DNA of 64,000 nt from Pseudoflavonifractor_A sp022772585 (GTDB lineage: Bacteria > Bacillota > Clostridia > Oscillospirales > Oscillospiraceae), in assembly GCF_052065415.1 (NCBI RefSeq), contig NZ_JBQHUB010000002.1, forward strand, positions 1-64,000. The letters are read 5' to 3'. Positions 52,862 to 61,165 of the stretch are shown here, one piece after another. The translations under genes and the position numbers were made by a program. Below the pieces are notes generated by a model that was not told where the DNA came from, did no database searches, and saw nothing but the letters and a program-made list of their open reading frames with translations. Position 1 is the first letter of the stretch. Each line of letters opens with the position of its first letter.

Positions 52862-54508
52862 TTAAAGAAGATTGGCGCTGTCCAGCAGCCGGAAGAGCAT
52901 CCGGGCGATCTCGCAGCGCATGACGGGGGCTTTGGGCTGAATATCCAGCGCGGAGCTGTCCAGAATACCGCTCTGATAGCAGAAAGCCATACCGGAGCGG
53001 GCCCATTCGCCAACCGTGATATAGTCTGTGAAGGGCGCCAGTGTATCACGGACGTTACCTGCGTCCAATTCCGTGTCCATGCCGCACAGCACGGCGGCAC
53101 GGGCCACCATAACGGCGGCCTCCTGGCGGGTAATGGTGCCGTTGGGTGCAAATGTCGTGGCTGTTGTACCGCTGACGATCCCATAGGTATAGGCCGCGCC
53201 CACATAGGGGGCGTACCAGTCGGCAGGCTTCACGTCCGTAAACTTGTCTGTGGGCGCCAGAGGCAGACCCAGAGCCCGGACCACGATGGAGGCAAACTCG
53301 GCCCGGGTCATGGCGGCGTCGGGGTCAAAGACGCCGCCGTCCTTGCCGCTGATGATACCGCGGGATGCCAGGGCTTCAATCGCCTCCTGATCGGCGTGAG
53401 CGTCGGAGATATCAGGGAAAGCGGCACCGGGGCGGATGACCGGCTGGGCCTTTACGTCAGCGTGTTTTCCGGCCAGCCCGGCGCCGGACTGCTTCCCCTC
53501 CCCGGCAGAAGCCGGGACAGCATCGTCCATACGGTACAGGCTGTTCTCTCCCTGAACCGCCCGCAGGACGGCCGCCAGGCAGTAAAGCCCCTGTTCGGTG
53601 GCCATCTGGCTGCTCTCCTGGCCATCGGCGGTATGACGGAAGCCATTTCCGGGCTGGCAGCAGGTCATAAGGTAATCCAGCATGGTATTTCCGTTCTTCA
53701 CGAACCGGGCGTCGTCAGGCGAAAGCCCCAGTTCACACAGTGCAACGACCATCTGTACCACGCTCTCAACGTTTTTTTCGCCGTAACTGGCGAAGCCGCC
53801 GTCGGCATCCTGCAGCCCGGACATGCACTCCAGGGCCGCACTGACGGCACTGGCCACGGCGGGCTGGTCCTGATACCTGGCCAGCGCCTGGAGGACCATG
53901 CCGGTAACGTCCGGGTCAGAGCGGCCGTCTCCGCCCTTGCCGGTGAGATTCCAGCCGCCGTCATTGAGCTGCCGGGACAGGATCTCGTCCACATACATCT
54001 GCCGGGTGGCCTGAGTCTTTGCCTCCGGATTTACCGGCATGGGATAGTCCCGGGAATCCAGGGCGATCAGGGCCCAGGCGGGACCGTTGACGCCCTGCCA
54101 GACGGTCTTGTCAAAGTCTCCCAGGGCTTTCGTCAGGTCGTAGCCCGCTACATTTCTAGCGTCCCTCCCAATGGCCGAGAGGGCCAGGATGACCCGACTG
54201 TACTCCGTATACTTCTTCTCGTGGAGCACGCCGCCGCAGTCTTTCACATAGTCCTCCACCGCGGCATAGTAGCTCTGATAATATTCCTCCGGTACCGCAA
54301 AGCCGCTGCGGGCCAGACCCAGCACCGCCCACTCGCCGCCGATGGAGCCCACCTGTGGACTTTTGACGGTCTGGTATACATATCGGGCCGTGTCCGTCAG
54401 CGCGGCGGACAGCGCATCCTCTGAGACGGCGGCGGCCGGGACGGACAGTCCCAACAGCAGCACCAGGGTCAGGAGCAGGCAGGCCCCTCTTTCACGTGCG
54501 TTTTTCAT
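52862..54508 (-). CDS. S-layer-anchored alpha/alpha-toroid protein
   Basis: The 548-residue protein has a signal peptide (ACLLLTLVLLLGLSVPAAA). A prenyltransferase/squalene-oxidase-type repeat toroid follows (about residues 40-330): SIGGEWAVLGLARSGF, LNDGGWNLTGKGGDGRSDPDVTGMVLQALARY, LQDADGGFASYGEKNVESVVQMVVAL. Three SLH domains are at the C terminus (FPDISDAHADQEAIEALASRG, FTDVKPADWYAPYVGAAYTYG, plus a third). Toroids of this kind form the alpha domain of intrinsic factor. ATG 54508 follows GGAGGAG; the upstream extension to 54646 lacks family sequence. Confidence 0.88.
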   Translation of the reverse strand: MKNARERGACLLLTLVLLLGLSVPAAAVSEDALSAALTDTARYVYQTVKSPQVGSIGGEWAVLGLARSGFAVPEEYYQSYYAAVEDYVKDCGGVLHEKKYTEYSRVILALSAIGRDARNVAGYDLTKALGDFDKTVWQGVNGPAWALIALDSRDYPMPVNPEAKTQATRQMYVDEILSRQLNDGGWNLTGKGGDGRSDPDVTGMVLQALARYQDQPAVASAVSAALECMSGLQDADGGFASYGEKNVESVVQMVVALCELGLSPDDARFVKNGNTMLDYLMTCCQPGNGFRHTADGQESSQMATEQGLYCLAAVLRAVQGENSLYRMDDAVPASAGEGKQSGAGLAGKHADVKAQPVIRPGAAFPDISDAHADQEAIEALASRGIISGKDGGVFDPDAAMTRAEFASIVVRALGLPLAPTDKFTDVKPADWYAPYVGAAYTYGIVSGTTATTFAPNGTITRQEAAVMVARAAVLCGMDTELDAGNVRDTLAPFTDYITVGEWARSGMAFCYQSGILDSSALDIQPKAPVMRCEIARMLFRLLDSANLL

Positions 54509-54524
54509 GATTTTTTCTCCTCCG

Positions 54525-54553
54525 GCTTCCGGCGGGACGATCCCGCCGGAAGC
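54525..54553 (-). promoter_or_regulatory. Intercistronic hairpin in the B12 operon
   Basis: CTTCCGGCGGG pairs with CCCGCCGGAAG around ACGAT, just upstream of the ribosome binding site of the 548-residue protein. It has no T run and may set RNA stability or translation. Confidence 0.6.
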
Positions 54554-54652
54554 TGTGTGGTTCAAATGAATTGTGCGGGAAAAGCTCACTGTACCGCAGG
54601 CACAAGTTTCACTAAGCTCTCTGCCGCCGGCGCGGCGACTCGCCAAGTGAAG

Positions 54653-57600
54653 CTATTGCACCATAAGGGTGATAAGGCGCTGGCAGACAGCAGCCACTTC
54701 GGCCCGGGAAGCGGTGCCGGACGGATCGATGACGCCGCCGCCCTTACCGCTCATGAGACCGGAGCCCACAGCCCACTTCATGGCGTCGGAAGCCCAACCG
54801 GAGATCTTGCCGCTGTCCTGGAAGCCGGTCAGGCCGCCCCTGACGCCGGTATCCATGCCGATGTGATCCGCATAGCGGAAGAGAATGGCGGCCAGCTGTT
54901 CCCGGGTAATATACTGCTCCGGTTCAAACGCTCCGTTTCCGGTGCCGCTGACGATACCGGTGGCTGCGGCCCAGGATACAGGATCACTGTACCAGGAATC
55001 CCGCGGCACGTCATGGAACGGGACATCTTTCCCTGCTTCGGCATCCTCCAGACGGTACAGGACAGCCACCAGCATGGCGCGGCTCATCTCGCCGTCGGGA
55101 GAGAACCTGCCGCCGCCGGTACCACTGAACAGCTCATGGGAGGCGGCAAACTGAATAGATGCCTCGCCCCAGTGGCCTGCCACATCGGAAAACACCTTGT
55201 CGTTGGTCACCAGCTTCACCGTGGCAGAGCCGGACAGCAGCGCTTTATAACTGCCGTCCTTTTCTGTGACGGACTTTCTGAGGATGATCTCAGTGCCGTC
55301 CTCATGGACCAGTGCCAGTACTTTGCCGCTGTTCCCGGAAGAGGCGGGGATGGTCACGGCGATGCCGCCGCTGACGCTTTTTACACTGACATCGTCCACA
55401 GCAATGTCGATCCGGATCTCGCCGTTGGTGCCGCCGGTTTCATCCTTCACGGTCTCCACCGAGACGGACACCGTGCTGCCGTTTCGGGCCGCCAATTCGG
55501 CCAGTGCCTGGCTGGAAATGGTCACACCGGCGGCAGACGTATCCACTGTCAGCTTCAGTCCGCCGCTCCCGGCAATATCCTCCACCGCGGTCTTGGGCAG
55601 CTCCACCGTGATCTTGGCGGCCTCACCCTTGATAACAGGGGCCACCGCAATGGTGTCGATGCTGTCATCCTTCCCGGCCTGCTTCAGGGCCTCGGCAACG
55701 GCCTTTTCCTCCACCCTGGCTGTGGCATTGCCCTTACTGTCGGCCGTGGCCTGGGGCTTTATAACAGCGGAGCCGCTCTCGCCGGCTGTACCGGCAGTTC
55801 CGCCGCTCCACTCTTCGGAGCCGTATTCACTGGTATAATCATCGCTGAAAAACCAGATGACAGTGGCGTTGGATTGGAGCTTCTGATCCCGGCATCCGGC
55901 CTTCACGACAACGCCGTTCACCATATACAGCCATCCGGAATTGGCGCTGTTATGGTCGAGCTCCGAAATACCGCCGATGGAGTCGATATAACCAAAGCTT
56001 TTCTCCGTGTAGGGCACATTATCCGCCGCCAGGGTCTGCTGCAGGGCCTCAAACACGCTCTGTCCGGCCTTGATGGCCACCGTCTCTTCAGCCAGCACCG
56101 TGGTATAGGCGGAAGCGTTGTATTTATAAGTGTACTTGCCGCCGCAGACGGCGCCGTCATGGGTCAGCACCTTGACGGTGACCGAGATGTCCTTGGCCTC
56201 GGGGGCGGGCTGTACGGCCAGAGAAACAGGGATGGTCTTGGCGGTATGCTTCGCCGCGTCATCGGCGGACACGGTAAAGCTGCCGCTTGCGGACACATAG
56301 CCGCTCTTGCTGACGGTGTAGGTATAATCGCCGGCGGCCAGATAATACTTGGCACCGGAATTGGCCGCCTGGACCTCATCTCCCTGTTTGACCACCACGG
56401 AAGCACTCTCGGGCACCACCCGGAACTCCACCGGACAGCCGGTGGCCAGGGTGGCCTCGGCGGTGTTCATGGGCATCGCGGCGAAATCGTAGACCCGTCC
56501 GTTTTTAGCCATGCCCGCCAGACCACGGAAGCTCTGTTCCGTGTTGAAGGTGCCGTATCCTCCGGCATCAAAGCCGTCCAGAGTGGGATCCACCAGAGTC
56601 ATCAGACCGTCAGACAGGCTCTTCCCGTTCTTCACGGGACCGGTCTGCCCCATGGCGGCGTAGGCCGCCATGGCAAGACCGGTGGAAGCCGCGCTGTCTC
56701 CGCCGTAGCCCGCAAGGGCGCCGCTCTCGCTCTGCGTACCGGCGATGGCGGTAAGTGCTTCGTCCACAGCTGTTTTGACCTGTTCATTGCTGTTGTAGTA
56801 AGGAGACAGCGCCAGGACCATGGGCGTGGCGGCATCAGGGCCCCACTGAGTATTCTGCCAATCCGCCTTGCACTCAATGGCTTTCTGGATCAGCCAATCC
56901 ATCTCCGCCTGAGTGGCATAGCCGGTCCCCTGCTGAAGGGCGATGATCACATAGGGCAGCGTGTATGGATTGGAAACACTTGTCGCCTGGGCGTCTACCA
57001 GATCGGTGAGCTTTTTCACCACGTCCAGCTCCCGGGCGTTGTCGGTGACCACCTTCCTGGCGTCATATCCCAGGGCACGGAGGGCAACAATATACTTGGC
57101 CAGATCGCCGGGAGCGGACGCCTTGTCGGCCGCACTGATCAGCTTGTCCAGCACAGCCTGGATCTGCTCCTGAGTCAGTCTGTTGGCGGTGTCGGGGAAC
57201 GCCTGGGCATAGGCCGCCAGATCCGCCGCCAGCCAGGGATAGTTGCTGTCGCCGGCGATACCGTTTTTGGCGTATTTGGCGGCGATGTTGTGCATCACCT
57301 CGGCGGCGGTCACGGCCTTGACGGTCACCTCAAAGTCCTTGGAAGCGCTCACGCCATTTAGGGTCGCCGTCACCGTCAGCTTGCCGGACGCATCGCTTCC
57401 GCCCACCGGGCGGGTCACCTTGGCACGCAGGGTTTTGACGGTGATGGCGGAGTTGGTGGTGGACCAGCTCAGGCGCATGCCGTCTTTCCAATACTGGTCG
57501 CTGCTCTTGAAGTCATACAGGTGCAGGTCATAGACCACATTGGCCAGATCGGCGGCTGCACCGGTATCGGTGTTCGTCTGCGCGTCATAGGCGGTGATCT

Positions 57601-59398
57601 TGTCAGCGGTGATGGTTTCCAGGGCTTCCGCCAGCGCAGCTTTGGCCGCGTCGGCCTCGGCCTGGGTATAGGCGGGGACCGTTACAGTGAAAGTCTTGGT
57701 GTTCCCGCTGGGCATGGGACCTGCGTCACACAGCCCGTAGTTTTTCGCCATGTCCGAATAGTCGAACGTGGCGGTAAGGGTGACTGATGCATCCGGCTGG
57801 CCCAGGACGGGGCGCGTAATGGTGTGCAGCTGGCCGGTGGAAGAGCTGGTCCCTCTGTCAATGGTGATCGCCGCGTTGTCGGACGTCCAGGTAATTGCGA
57901 GACCGTAGCTGCTGCCCACAGGCAGCTTCAGTGTTCCGGTGACCTGCTCTTTTTCCTGTCCATTGAGGATGACCGTCTCGGTCACCTCGGCCATTTTTTC
58001 CGCAATGGCCTCAGCCTTTGTGGTGTCGTGGGTTGGGATCACGATTCCGCTGACACTGACATTTTCCTGCTTGGAACCCAACGTCAGCACAAACGGCAGA
58101 TCATTGACAGTGCCTTTCGTATACCCGCTGGGGTATGTGATGGTTCCATCAGTCGAAATATACTCGTTACCGCTGAAACTGCTGCTGAGCGCCACAGAGA
58201 CGCCGGGAGCGGCAGCACGTACCACCTGCTGCGCCTTGGTAACGATATTGGTATCGACAGCAACGGATTCATAGCTGTACATTCCGCCGCTGCCGCCGCT
58301 GTATTCCACGGGGTCCAAAGCATTCAGCCCGTTCAGCGCGCTCTTCGCCGCTGCCAAACGCTGTGTAAGTTCCCCGTCATTCAGAGCAGGGACAGTAATC
58401 GGAAACTCCCTCGTCCCGCTGGCAGTTCCACATTGAACGGCGGCGGTCAGCGTAACCTGCTTTTCCTCCGTCTGCTTGGTCACAACGCCGGACTTGGAAA
58501 TCACGGACTCGTCGCTGGAGGACCAGGTGATGGACGTTTTCCCGCTGGCTCCCCGGGTGGGCAGCTCCAGATCCTGTCCATCGGTGTAAGCGACGTTCAG
58601 GGCCTCCTTATCTGCCGCTACTGCCGCCGCGGCCTCTTCTTCCGTCAGCGCGGCAGCCACATGGACCATGCACCAGGCCGGGATCACACGGCTGCCGTTG
58701 GCAGTACCGGAGGCAGCAAGCAGGTAATCCCCCACCTCATCGATGGTCAGATCAAAACTGCCGTCTTTATCTGTGACCGCGGCACTGGCAGTCACGACGG
58801 AACCGTCCGTATCCAGCACGCTGACGGTCAGGCCGGAGAGGGGCTGAGGCGTGCCGTTCATCATATAGTTGAATCCGGAAACAGTCCCGGTGACCGTGTC
58901 AGACGCCTGTATGTTCAGGCTGTGAATGATCTCTTCGTCCTGGGTAAAGTAAGAAAAATGGTCGCTCCACGCGCTGTCCTCATAGACGAAGGTGTCCACA
59001 TAATCGCCGCTGTGCAATACGGCCTGAGAAGCATAATCGCTGCTGTAGCCCGCGTTGATCGCGTGGCCGGCATAATAGCCTTCATGCTGAAATACTGTTG
59101 TCAAGCTGCTGTCAAGGTAGGTATCAGCTGTGGCGGCAGTAAAATCTTCGCCGTATTTGATCTCGTGCGCAGCAACGATGGCATCCAGCACAGTGGGTTC
59201 GGCTGATTCCTGTCCGATGCCGTAGCTTGCAGCCAGACCGGCCCGGACCTGGATCTTCTGCGGAACAAATTCAAATCCGTCCCCATAGGCAAAACTAAAC
59301 GTGACTTCTATGTCATCTCCTGCCAGCGCGGCAGCGGTTGGCAGCATGCCGAGAAGCATGACCAGTGTCAGGACCAGGGACAAGATTCGTTTTTTCAT
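54653..59398 (-). CDS. Giant S-layer-anchored transcobalamin-like protein
   Basis: A 1581-residue secreted protein. Signal peptide residues 1-25. Then come an N-terminal DUF4430-like or carbohydrate-like segment, Big/atrophied-Ig-like repeats (e.g. ITWSSSDESVISKSGVV, LAITWTSDNAAITID), a helical toroid (about 690-960: GYDARKVVTDNARELDVV, TLPYVIIALQQGTGYAT, GYGGDSAASTGLAMAAYAAMG), a PEGA-like domain (AGDYTYTVSKSGYVSASGSF), a clear DUF4430 domain (about 1070-1180: AGQSVFEALQQTLAADNVPYTE, NSGWLYMVNGVVVKAGC) and three SLH domains at the end. Toroid plus DUF4430 in one chain is the architecture of intrinsic factor, so this is the likely surface cobalamin binder. Confidence 0.88.
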   Translation of the reverse strand: MKKRILSLVLTLVMLLGMLPTAAALAGDDIEVTFSFAYGDGFEFVPQKIQVRAGLAASYGIGQESAEPTVLDAIVAAHEIKYGEDFTAATADTYLDSSLTTVFQHEGYYAGHAINAGYSSDYASQAVLHSGDYVDTFVYEDSAWSDHFSYFTQDEEIIHSLNIQASDTVTGTVSGFNYMMNGTPQPLSGLTVSVLDTDGSVVTASAAVTDKDGSFDLTIDEVGDYLLAASGTANGSRVIPAWCMVHVAAALTEEEAAAAVAADKEALNVAYTDGQDLELPTRGASGKTSITWSSSDESVISKSGVVTKQTEEKQVTLTAAVQCGTASGTREFPITVPALNDGELTQRLAAAKSALNGLNALDPVEYSGGSGGMYSYESVAVDTNIVTKAQQVVRAAAPGVSVALSSSFSGNEYISTDGTITYPSGYTKGTVNDLPFVLTLGSKQENVSVSGIVIPTHDTTKAEAIAEKMAEVTETVILNGQEKEQVTGTLKLPVGSSYGLAITWTSDNAAITIDRGTSSSTGQLHTITRPVLGQPDASVTLTATFDYSDMAKNYGLCDAGPMPSGNTKTFTVTVPAYTQAEADAAKAALAEALETITADKITAYDAQTNTDTGAAADLANVVYDLHLYDFKSSDQYWKDGMRLSWSTTNSAITVKTLRAKVTRPVGGSDASGKLTVTATLNGVSASKDFEVTVKAVTAAEVMHNIAAKYAKNGIAGDSNYPWLAADLAAYAQAFPDTANRLTQEQIQAVLDKLISAADKASAPGDLAKYIVALRALGYDARKVVTDNARELDVVKKLTDLVDAQATSVSNPYTLPYVIIALQQGTGYATQAEMDWLIQKAIECKADWQNTQWGPDAATPMVLALSPYYNSNEQVKTAVDEALTAIAGTQSESGALAGYGGDSAASTGLAMAAYAAMGQTGPVKNGKSLSDGLMTLVDPTLDGFDAGGYGTFNTEQSFRGLAGMAKNGRVYDFAAMPMNTAEATLATGCPVEFRVVPESASVVVKQGDEVQAANSGAKYYLAAGDYTYTVSKSGYVSASGSFTVSADDAAKHTAKTIPVSLAVQPAPEAKDISVTVKVLTHDGAVCGGKYTYKYNASAYTTVLAEETVAIKAGQSVFEALQQTLAADNVPYTEKSFGYIDSIGGISELDHNSANSGWLYMVNGVVVKAGCRDQKLQSNATVIWFFSDDYTSEYGSEEWSGGTAGTAGESGSAVIKPQATADSKGNATARVEEKAVAEALKQAGKDDSIDTIAVAPVIKGEAAKITVELPKTAVEDIAGSGGLKLTVDTSAAGVTISSQALAELAARNGSTVSVSVETVKDETGGTNGEIRIDIAVDDVSVKSVSGGIAVTIPASSGNSGKVLALVHEDGTEIILRKSVTEKDGSYKALLSGSATVKLVTNDKVFSDVAGHWGEASIQFAASHELFSGTGGGRFSPDGEMSRAMLVAVLYRLEDAEAGKDVPFHDVPRDSWYSDPVSWAAATGIVSGTGNGAFEPEQYITREQLAAILFRYADHIGMDTGVRGGLTGFQDSGKISGWASDAMKWAVGSGLMSGKGGGVIDPSGTASRAEVAAVCQRLITLMVQ

Positions 59399-59504
59399 GC
59401 GTGATTCCTCCCAATCAAAGATTTTATCTTATCGCCCTCAGGCGTAAAAGCGCTGTGTTTTTCCATGGACCTTTACGGCAAAAACGGGTCCCTACAGACA
59501 AAAA

Positions 59505-59532
59505 TGCGCCCACACAAAGCCGTGTGGGCGCA
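59505..59532 (-). terminator. Riboswitch-controlled terminator
   Basis: On the minus strand TGCGCCCACAC pairs with GTGTGGGCGCA around GGCTTT and is followed by TTTTTG, before the first gene of the operon. An upstream segment (ACCGCAATATGG...TTGCGC) could compete with it. It is the probable expression platform. Confidence 0.85.
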
Positions 59533-59567
59533 ATAATACCATATTGCGGTAAAGCGCCCAGTGACGG

Positions 59568-59686
59568 CAGACGCTTCAGGCGACCCAACGTATCTGACTT
59601 AACCTTTCCGGAAGGTATCACAGTGACCCACTCGCGGGGCATCTCACCCCATTCCGCTTTAAACGGACCGCGCTTCTATTCACTTG
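59568..59686 (-). ncRNA. Cobalamin riboswitch
   Basis: On the minus strand the RNA begins just after the promoter and shows the cobalamin aptamer core in order: AAAGCGGAAT, GGGGTGAGATGCCCC, GGGTCACTGTGATACC (B12-box-like CACTGTGA) and AAGTCAGATACG, with a closing GCCTG stem partner. A terminator hairpin follows 35 nt later. In known cases bound adenosyl- or methylcobalamin switches expression off. The assignment also matches the cargo genes; a covariance-model search would settle subclass and exact ends. Confidence 0.85.
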
Positions 59687-61019
59687 CCGCTATTTTATCA
59701 TTGTCATTCCCTGTTTGCAAGACAAAGTTTCCGGGCCTTCTTTTCCAGTCATGCGGCGCATACGCCTTCCGTTCTGCCTGCCGGCGAGTTCTAAGCTTCT
59801 CTTTGCCACATATAATATGGATGGACGGGGCACTGGCCTTGAGGCGTACACCGTACCGCCCGCCCTGCTTGACGATCTCGGGTTCCTCCAGCACCAGCTC
59901 GTCGGTGCCGGGGATTACGATACCGTACCCGGTGCTCTTCACATCCTCCAGAGCGGAGGCCACCTTGTCGTACTCACTTTTGACATGGGAAAGCTCGGTC
60001 AGAAGGCCCAGCAGATCCCCGTCATCGTGGATGAGGAAGCCGGACTGCTGGGAGATGGTATCATAGAACAGGCTGCGGGGCAGTTCCAAAGTGGCGCAGG
60101 CCAGGCCGGTGCCCAGGCTGATGTTGGTGATACGTGCGCTGCTGACGTTCTCGCAGCCGCCAATGGCGGTGACCGCCTGTTCCACGTCCCGGATGCGGCG
60201 CATTCCCTCGGCACCCTCCCGGATGGCGGCGTACAGTCCGCTTTTGATGGGATGGTCATAGCCCAGCGCGTCCACCCAGGGCGGCAGGAACAGATCCAGT
60301 TCTTTCACGGGGAACTCATAGAGTACACCTTTGATGATGCCGGTCACATCGTCCTCATCCAGCTCCAGGCAGTTGGCTGCCACGCAGGTCACATCGTAGC
60401 GGGAGGACAGGTCGGCCCGGATGGCCTGGGCCCGCTCCGAATTGGGGTAGGCCGAATTGAGCACCACCAGGAAGGGTTTCCCCAGTTCCTTCAGCTCGGA
60501 GATGACTCTCTCCTCCGCCTCTAAATAGTCCTCCCGGGGGATATCGGTGATGGTGCCGTCGGTGGTGATGACGATGCCGATGGTGGAGTGCTCTGCGATG
60601 ACCTTGCGGGTGCCGATCTCGGCGGCCTCGGTCATGGGGATCTCATAGTCGAACCAGGGTGTGGTGACCATCCGGGGGCTGTCATCCTCAAACTGGCCGG
60701 TAGCCCCCGGGACCATATAGCCCACGCAGTCGATGAGCCGCACAGAGAAGGCGGCTCCGTTTTCCATGGTGACCTCCACGGCCTCCTCGGGAACGAATTT
60801 GGGCTCGGCAGTCATGATTGTCCTGCCCGAGCCGCTCTGGGGCAGCTCATCCCTGGCCCGTTCGCGGCGGTATACATTGTCGATGTTGGGGATGACCATG
60901 GTCTCCATGAACCGCTTGATAAAGGTAGACTTCCCTGTCCGCACCGGCCCAACCACACCGATGTAGATATCTCCCTCGGTACGCAGGGCGATATCCTCAT
61001 AGATCTTGCGCTCTTCCAA
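59676..61019 (-). CDS. spoIVA: spoIVA 5' part, interrupted at 59824/59821
   Basis: SpoIVA is the ATP-driven polymer that forms the spore coat base on the forespore. This part has the P-loop VVGPVRTGKSTFIKRFME, SGSGRTIMTAEPKFVPEEAV (Walker B region nearby), DCVGYMVPGA, NSAYPNSERAQ and finally YGVRLKASAPSI, where the element begins. The last 47 codons to the stop at 59676 are element DNA and unrelated to SpoIVA. TTG 61019 is chosen because GGAGG lies 8 bp before it and MEERKIYEDIA matches the family start; TTG 61025 is too close. Joined length is 492 aa. Confidence 0.95.
   Translation of the reverse strand: MEERKIYEDIALRTEGDIYIGVVGPVRTGKSTFIKRFMETMVIPNIDNVYRRERARDELPQSGSGRTIMTAEPKFVPEEAVEVTMENGAAFSVRLIDCVGYMVPGATGQFEDDSPRMVTTPWFDYEIPMTEAAEIGTRKVIAEHSTIGIVITTDGTITDIPREDYLEAEERVISELKELGKPFLVVLNSAYPNSERAQAIRADLSSRYDVTCVAANCLELDEDDVTGIIKGVLYEFPVKELDLFLPPWVDALGYDHPIKSGLYAAIREGAEGMRRIRDVEQAVTAIGGCENVSSARITNISLGTGLACATLELPRSLFYDTISQQSGFLIHDDGDLLGLLTELSHVKSEYDKVASALEDVKSTGYGIVIPGTDELVLEEPEIVKQGGRYGVRLKASAPSIHIICGKEKLRTRRQAERKAYAPHDWKRRPGNFVLQTGNDNDKIAASE
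59692..59720 (-). promoter_or_regulatory. Promoter of the B12 uptake operon
   Basis: On the minus strand TTGCAA (59715-59720), 17 bp and TAAAAT (59692-59697). It lies inside the element, about 100 bp from the spoIVA junction. Confidence 0.8.
59811..59835. other. Element attachment site, spoIVA 5' side
   Basis: On the minus strand the chromosomal GTGCCCCGT is followed by the core CCAT (59824-59821) and the element's CCATATTATATG. A second CCAT follows directly, but only use of the first copy restores the spoIVA reading frame. Confidence 0.88.
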
Positions 61020-61084
61020 CTGCAATTCCTCCTTCGGCCGGGCATGGCCATTCCGATGCCCTGAGAGCCGGTCGTTTTCGCTAT

Positions 61085-61117
61085 ATAGCTATGGGGATAA
61101 GCTGTAATTTATGACAG
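61085..61117 (-). promoter_or_regulatory. Sigma-E-like promoter before spoIVA
   Basis: On the minus strand TGTCATAAAT (61108-61117), 14 bp and CATAGCTAT (61085-61093) fit the loose mother-cell sigma-E pattern. This is inference from known spoIVA control. Confidence 0.45.
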
Positions 61118-61125
61118 CAACCTGA

Positions 61126-61162
61126 GGGAGCCGCGGTCCCCCAGCACAGGACCGCGGCTCCC
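61126..61162 (-). terminator. Hairpin between sipL and spoIVA
   Basis: GGGAGCCGCGGTCC and GGACCGCGGCTCCC form 14 perfect pairs; there is no T run, so termination is likely but not certain. Confidence 0.6.
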
Positions 61163-61165
61163 TGT

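Larger units (their letters stand above)
45361..59820 (-). mobile_element. 14,460-bp skin-like intervening element in spoIVA
   Basis: The borders are the CCAT core at 45361-45364 and its second copy at 59821-59824, with spoIVA sequence on both outer sides. The element encodes a large serine recombinase at one end, a 44-residue ORF beside it, and a cobalamin-riboswitch-controlled operon of six genes. Cutting at the core and rejoining leaves an in-frame spoIVA of 492 codons plus stop. Excision in the sporulating mother cell is inferred from the analogy with the sigK skin element and spsM/SPbeta of B. subtilis. Confidence 0.92.

Noticed and set aside
54557..57361. 934-codon open frame on the plus strand
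   Set aside because: Antisense to the SLH/DUF4430 protein; it exists because of the GC-skewed codon use of the real gene.
59821..59828. Second CCAT as the recombination core
   Set aside because: The 5' junction reads CCATCCAT. Using the second copy adds four bases and shifts the spoIVA frame.
45081..61019. Split spoIVA as simple decayed pseudogene
   Set aside because: Both halves are free of stops and frameshifts, the join is exactly in frame with standard length, and an intact recombinase sits at the border. It cannot be fully excluded from sequence alone.
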